Shown here: piece after piece, positions 61,775-64,000 of the stretch
Layout: the number at the start of each line of letters is the position of its first letter
Numbering within the stretch: position 1 is the stretch's first letter
NCBI GenBank assembly: GCA_965198995.1
Contig: CBDAQG010000001.1
Location: 372,001 to 436,000, forward strand
Length of the DNA stretch: 64,000 nucleotides
Source: CAXMMR01 sp965198995
Lineage (GTDB): Bacteria > Pseudomonadota > Alphaproteobacteria > Acetobacterales > Acetobacteraceae
Direction: 5' to 3'
Notes under the pieces: model-generated
What the model saw: only the letters and a program-made list of their open reading frames with translations
Told to the model about the DNA's origin: nothing
The model's database searches: none
Position numbers and translations under genes: made by a program

Positions 61775-62896
61775 CTACATAGGTTCCGGCAGGTCGCGCA
61801 GCCAGTCCCGCAGCGGCCGCCAGACCGCCTCCCGCGCGCGGCTGCCCACCACCATGCCGACATGGCCGAGCGGCGGCTCCAGCAGGCGTGCGCCCGGCCA
61901 CGCCCGCGCCAACCCCCGCGCCGAGCCCGGCGGCACGATGCGGTCCGCCGCCGGCAGCGCGATCAGCCCCGGCATCGTCAGCGCCGCCGGCCGGATCGCC
62001 TGCCCCGCCACCCACCACTCGCCGAGCCCCGGCAGGTTGCGTCCATACCAGTCCGTCAGGCACTCCCGCGCCACCGCCGCCCCCAGCGGCACCCCGTCAT
62101 TGACCCAGTCCTCCAGCGCCACGAACAGCTCCGCCGCCGCGCCCTCCTGGGGTGCGGCGCCAAACGCGCGATACTTCGCCGCAATCCGCCGCCGCTCCGC
62201 CGGTGCCGCAAACGCCATCTGCAGCACGTCGACCGGCAGCGCCCCCGTCAACGCCATCAGCGGCTCCAGCCTCGGCAACATCGCCGCCAGCCGCCGCGCC
62301 TCCGCCGCATCCTCGGGCGCATCCTCGGGATGGAAATCCCAGGGCGTCGCGAGCAAGGCCAGCCCCCGCGGCGCCCGCGGCGCCACCACCGCGGCCGCCA
62401 GCGCCAGCAGCCCGCCCATGCAGTAGCCGAGCATCGCCCCGTCGCCCACCTGATGCGCCCGCACCACCCGCCCGACGTAGCCGGCAAGCCCCATCTGCCG
62501 CTCGGCAGGCCCCGGCCAGCCCCAGTCGAGCAGCAACGGCCGCAACCCGCCGGCAGCCAGGTCGCGCAGCAGCGAGCGCCCTTCCATCAAATCGAGCACG
62601 TGCGCGCGGTTGACCAGGCTCGGCACCACGAGCACCGACGGCGCCGCCTGATCCAGGCCGTAATCCAGCAGCCGCGCGCTGCCCTCTCGCCAGATGACCG
62701 GCGGCTCAGCGGACCGGCGTTCGAACGGGTGGCGCCGATAGGCGGCAATGCCGGCCAGCAACGCCGCATCCATCGGCCCCACGCCCGCCGGCGGCAAGCC
62801 CGATTGCATCGCCTCGAGCGTGGCGCCGGCCAGGTGCAGCATCAGCGGCCGCGGCCCACGCCGCCGCATCGGCCCGGCCAGCACGCCGCCGCTCAT
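61775..62896 (-). CDS. PHA synthase/depolymerase-like alpha/beta hydrolase
   Basis: 373 aa. Lipase-like box with cysteine, GYCMGG (C159 nucleophile), as in PHA synthases. LLDWGWPGPAERQMGLAGYV resembles PhaC's DWG region; later GLIALPAADRIVPPGSA offers Asp and LLEPPLGHVGMVVGS the His, so the triad looks complete. The length is close to class III PhaC (about 355 aa), which needs a PhaE partner, and far shorter than class I PhaC (about 590 aa). Its ATG overlaps a small upstream ORF. PHA polymerisation is likely but not certain. Confidence 0.82.
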   Translation of the reverse strand: MSGGVLAGPMRRRGPRPLMLHLAGATLEAMQSGLPPAGVGPMDAALLAGIAAYRRHPFERRSAEPPVIWREGSARLLDYGLDQAAPSVLVVPSLVNRAHVLDLMEGRSLLRDLAAGGLRPLLLDWGWPGPAERQMGLAGYVGRVVRAHQVGDGAMLGYCMGGLLALAAAVVAPRAPRGLALLATPWDFHPEDAPEDAAEARRLAAMLPRLEPLMALTGALPVDVLQMAFAAPAERRRIAAKYRAFGAAPQEGAAAELFVALEDWVNDGVPLGAAVARECLTDWYGRNLPGLGEWWVAGQAIRPAALTMPGLIALPAADRIVPPGSARGLARAWPGARLLEPPLGHVGMVVGSRAREAVWRPLRDWLRDLPEPM

Positions 62897-63087
62897 GGCG
62901 TCGATGCGTCAGGCCGCCACAGCGCCTCCAAGGCGGCACGCAATTCGCAAAGCTCCGGGTCCGCCGCCAACGCCGCCAGCTCGCTCTGCCAAATCGTCAG
63001 ACAATCGGCCGCCAGCCGCGCTTCGCCCTCGCGCGGGCCGGCGTGTTCGGGCAAGGTCTCCACCCCGTCCTGCTGCATTCGCGTCAT
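62893..63087 (-). CDS. Small helical protein coupled to the PhaC-like gene
   Basis: 64 aa from ATG 63087. Sequence MTRMQQDGVETLPEHAG at the start, then an amphipathic Leu/Ala/Glu stretch (LTIWQSELAALAADPELCEL, RAALEALW) predicted to be helical. The stop overlaps the PhaC-like start (TGATG), so both are translated together. No known family recognised. A partner or regulatory subunit of the PhaC-like enzyme is a reasonable guess. It diverges from phaR across 111 bp. Confidence 0.6.
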   Translation of the reverse strand: MTRMQQDGVETLPEHAGPREGEARLAADCLTIWQSELAALAADPELCELRAALEALWRPDASTP

Positions 63088-63198
63088 GGCCTTCACATAT
63101 ACACGCCTGCGCGATGAGGACGTGGTGGATCGGTCCCCGGAACCCCCCGAGGGATCGCCCGCGACGATACTGAAGAAGATCACGCGCTGGAGGCACGA

Positions 63199-63933
63199 AT
63201 GACACAGCAGGCCGAGACCCAGGACGTCGCCGACCACCCGCCCGTGGTGATCAAGAAATACGCCAACCGACGCCTGTACAATACCGAGAGCTCGAGCTAC
63301 ATCACGCTCGACACCCTGGCCGTCATGGTCAGCCACGGCCGCGACTTCGTCGTCTACGATGCCCGCACCGGCGACGACATCACCCGCTCGGTGCTCACCC
63401 AGATCATCGTCGAGGAGGAGGCCAAGGGAAAGGCCGCCCTGCCCACCTCGTTCCTCCGCCAGCTCATCGGCTTCTACGGCGGCGCCTTCCCGGCCCTCAT
63501 GCCGCGCTACGTCGAGCAAACCATGTCCGGCTTCGCCCGCCAGCAGGAGCAGGTACGCAGCGCCGTGCAGCAGACCATGGGCTCGCTGATGCCGCCCGGC
63601 CTGGAGGAGATCGGTCGCCAGAACATGGCGATGATGGAGCGGGCGCTCAGCCTGTTCAGCCCGTTCTACCGCCCCGGCGCCACCACCGGGGAGCCCGGCG
63701 CCACCGTGCCGCCGGCGGAGCACGTCCAGCCGGAGGACTCAGTCGTCGACGAGCTGATCCGGCTACGCGCCGAAGTCGCGCTGCTCAAGACCGAGCTCGC
63801 CCTCGCCCAGCAAAGCCAGCATCAGCCCGCATTGCATCAGCCCGCGCTGCATCAGCACGTGCCGCATCAGCATGGCGCCTCGGAGGAGATGCCCAGCGCC
63901 GAGGTCACCCGCCTGCCCGCCAAGACCGGCTGA
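63199..63933 (+). CDS. phaR: Polyhydroxyalkanoate synthesis repressor PhaR
   Basis: 244 aa from ATG 63199 with TGGAGGCACGA upstream. N-terminal PHB/PHA accumulation DNA-binding domain: IKKYANRRLYNTESSSYITL, then DFVVYDARTGDDITRSVLTQ, followed by PHB_acc repeats (LPTSFLRQLIGFYGGAFPAL). PhaR binds DNA and PHA granules and represses phasin and pha genes. Divergent from the PhaC-like operon, which it may control. An unusual His/Gln tail (HQPALHQPALHQHVPHQH) arises from short codon repeats. No gene is visible in the last 67 bp. Confidence 0.93.
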   Translation: MTQQAETQDVADHPPVVIKKYANRRLYNTESSSYITLDTLAVMVSHGRDFVVYDARTGDDITRSVLTQIIVEEEAKGKAALPTSFLRQLIGFYGGAFPALMPRYVEQTMSGFARQQEQVRSAVQQTMGSLMPPGLEEIGRQNMAMMERALSLFSPFYRPGATTGEPGATVPPAEHVQPEDSVVDELIRLRAEVALLKTELALAQQSQHQPALHQPALHQHVPHQHGASEEMPSAEVTRLPAKTG

Positions 63934-64000
63934 TCCCCACCCGCGCCAGGCGGCACGCTCAAGCCTGACCGTGCACCAGCCCACCATCATGCCCCTCGTC

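Overview
The window is about 70% GC, almost entirely coding, and reads as the chromosome of an alphaproteobacterium, most probably from the Acetobacteraceae/Rhodospirillales. The grounds are the mreD-mrdA-rodA block, the serB/miaA/ilvB/ilvH/ilvC/leuA neighbourhood, a PhaR-type PHA regulator, a complete urtABCDE urea transporter and very GC-rich codon usage. No rRNA, tRNA, phage, transposase, CRISPR or plasmid gene was seen.

Layout. 1-4370 (+): end of mreD, mrdA (PBP2), rodA and a DUF1003 membrane protein, i.e. the cell-elongation machinery. 4611-12939 (-): branched-chain amino-acid genes miaA, ilvB, ilvH, ilvC and leuA, with a PRC-barrel protein and a Thr/His-rich secreted protein between ilvC and leuA; serB diverges from miaA. 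14210-21503: ku, a small zinc-ribbon protein, an SDR, an ACMSD-like amidohydrolase with an OPT transporter, an alkyladenine DNA glycosylase, and a DUF1989 plus YqcI/YcgG pair. 21909-37833: assorted metabolic genes (large FAD/Fe-S dehydrogenase, serine hydrolase, tyrosine phosphatase, SMP-30 lactonase, S9 and M20 peptidases, NUDIX, MDR, methyltransferase, MFS, maiA). 38066-54511: a catabolic region. A minus-strand run (acyl-CoA dehydrogenase, APH-type phosphotransferase, two SDRs, quinone oxidoreductase, class II aldolase, FMN-dependent hydroxyacid oxidase) diverges from a plus-strand run (FadB-like enzyme, damaged SDR, double TetR, MFS, MDR, aldehyde dehydrogenase). 54656-60534: a small lipoprotein and urtABCDE. 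60574-63933: thiolase, PhaC-like protein and a small ORF, divergent from phaR.

The most unusual content is two families of interspersed palindromic repeats. Family A (about 17 full, partial or decayed copies) is a composite of GC-rich hairpins with inverted ends (GGAAGGCCAG.../...CTGGCCTTCC) around a variable centre. Copies commonly lie within a few bases of stop or start codons. In four of them the reading frame of a neighbouring gene runs into the element or the gene's start is altered. In three copies one hairpin position has expanded into a tandem array (7 x 24 bp, 25 x 25 bp, 6 x 27 bp). Family B (5 loci) is made of AT-rich T6-7/A6-7 hairpins, often paired in inverted orientation about 100 bp apart, and is conspicuous in a GC-rich genome. 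I do not recognise either as a named family.

All functional calls come from reading motifs by eye; no database search or folding program was run.
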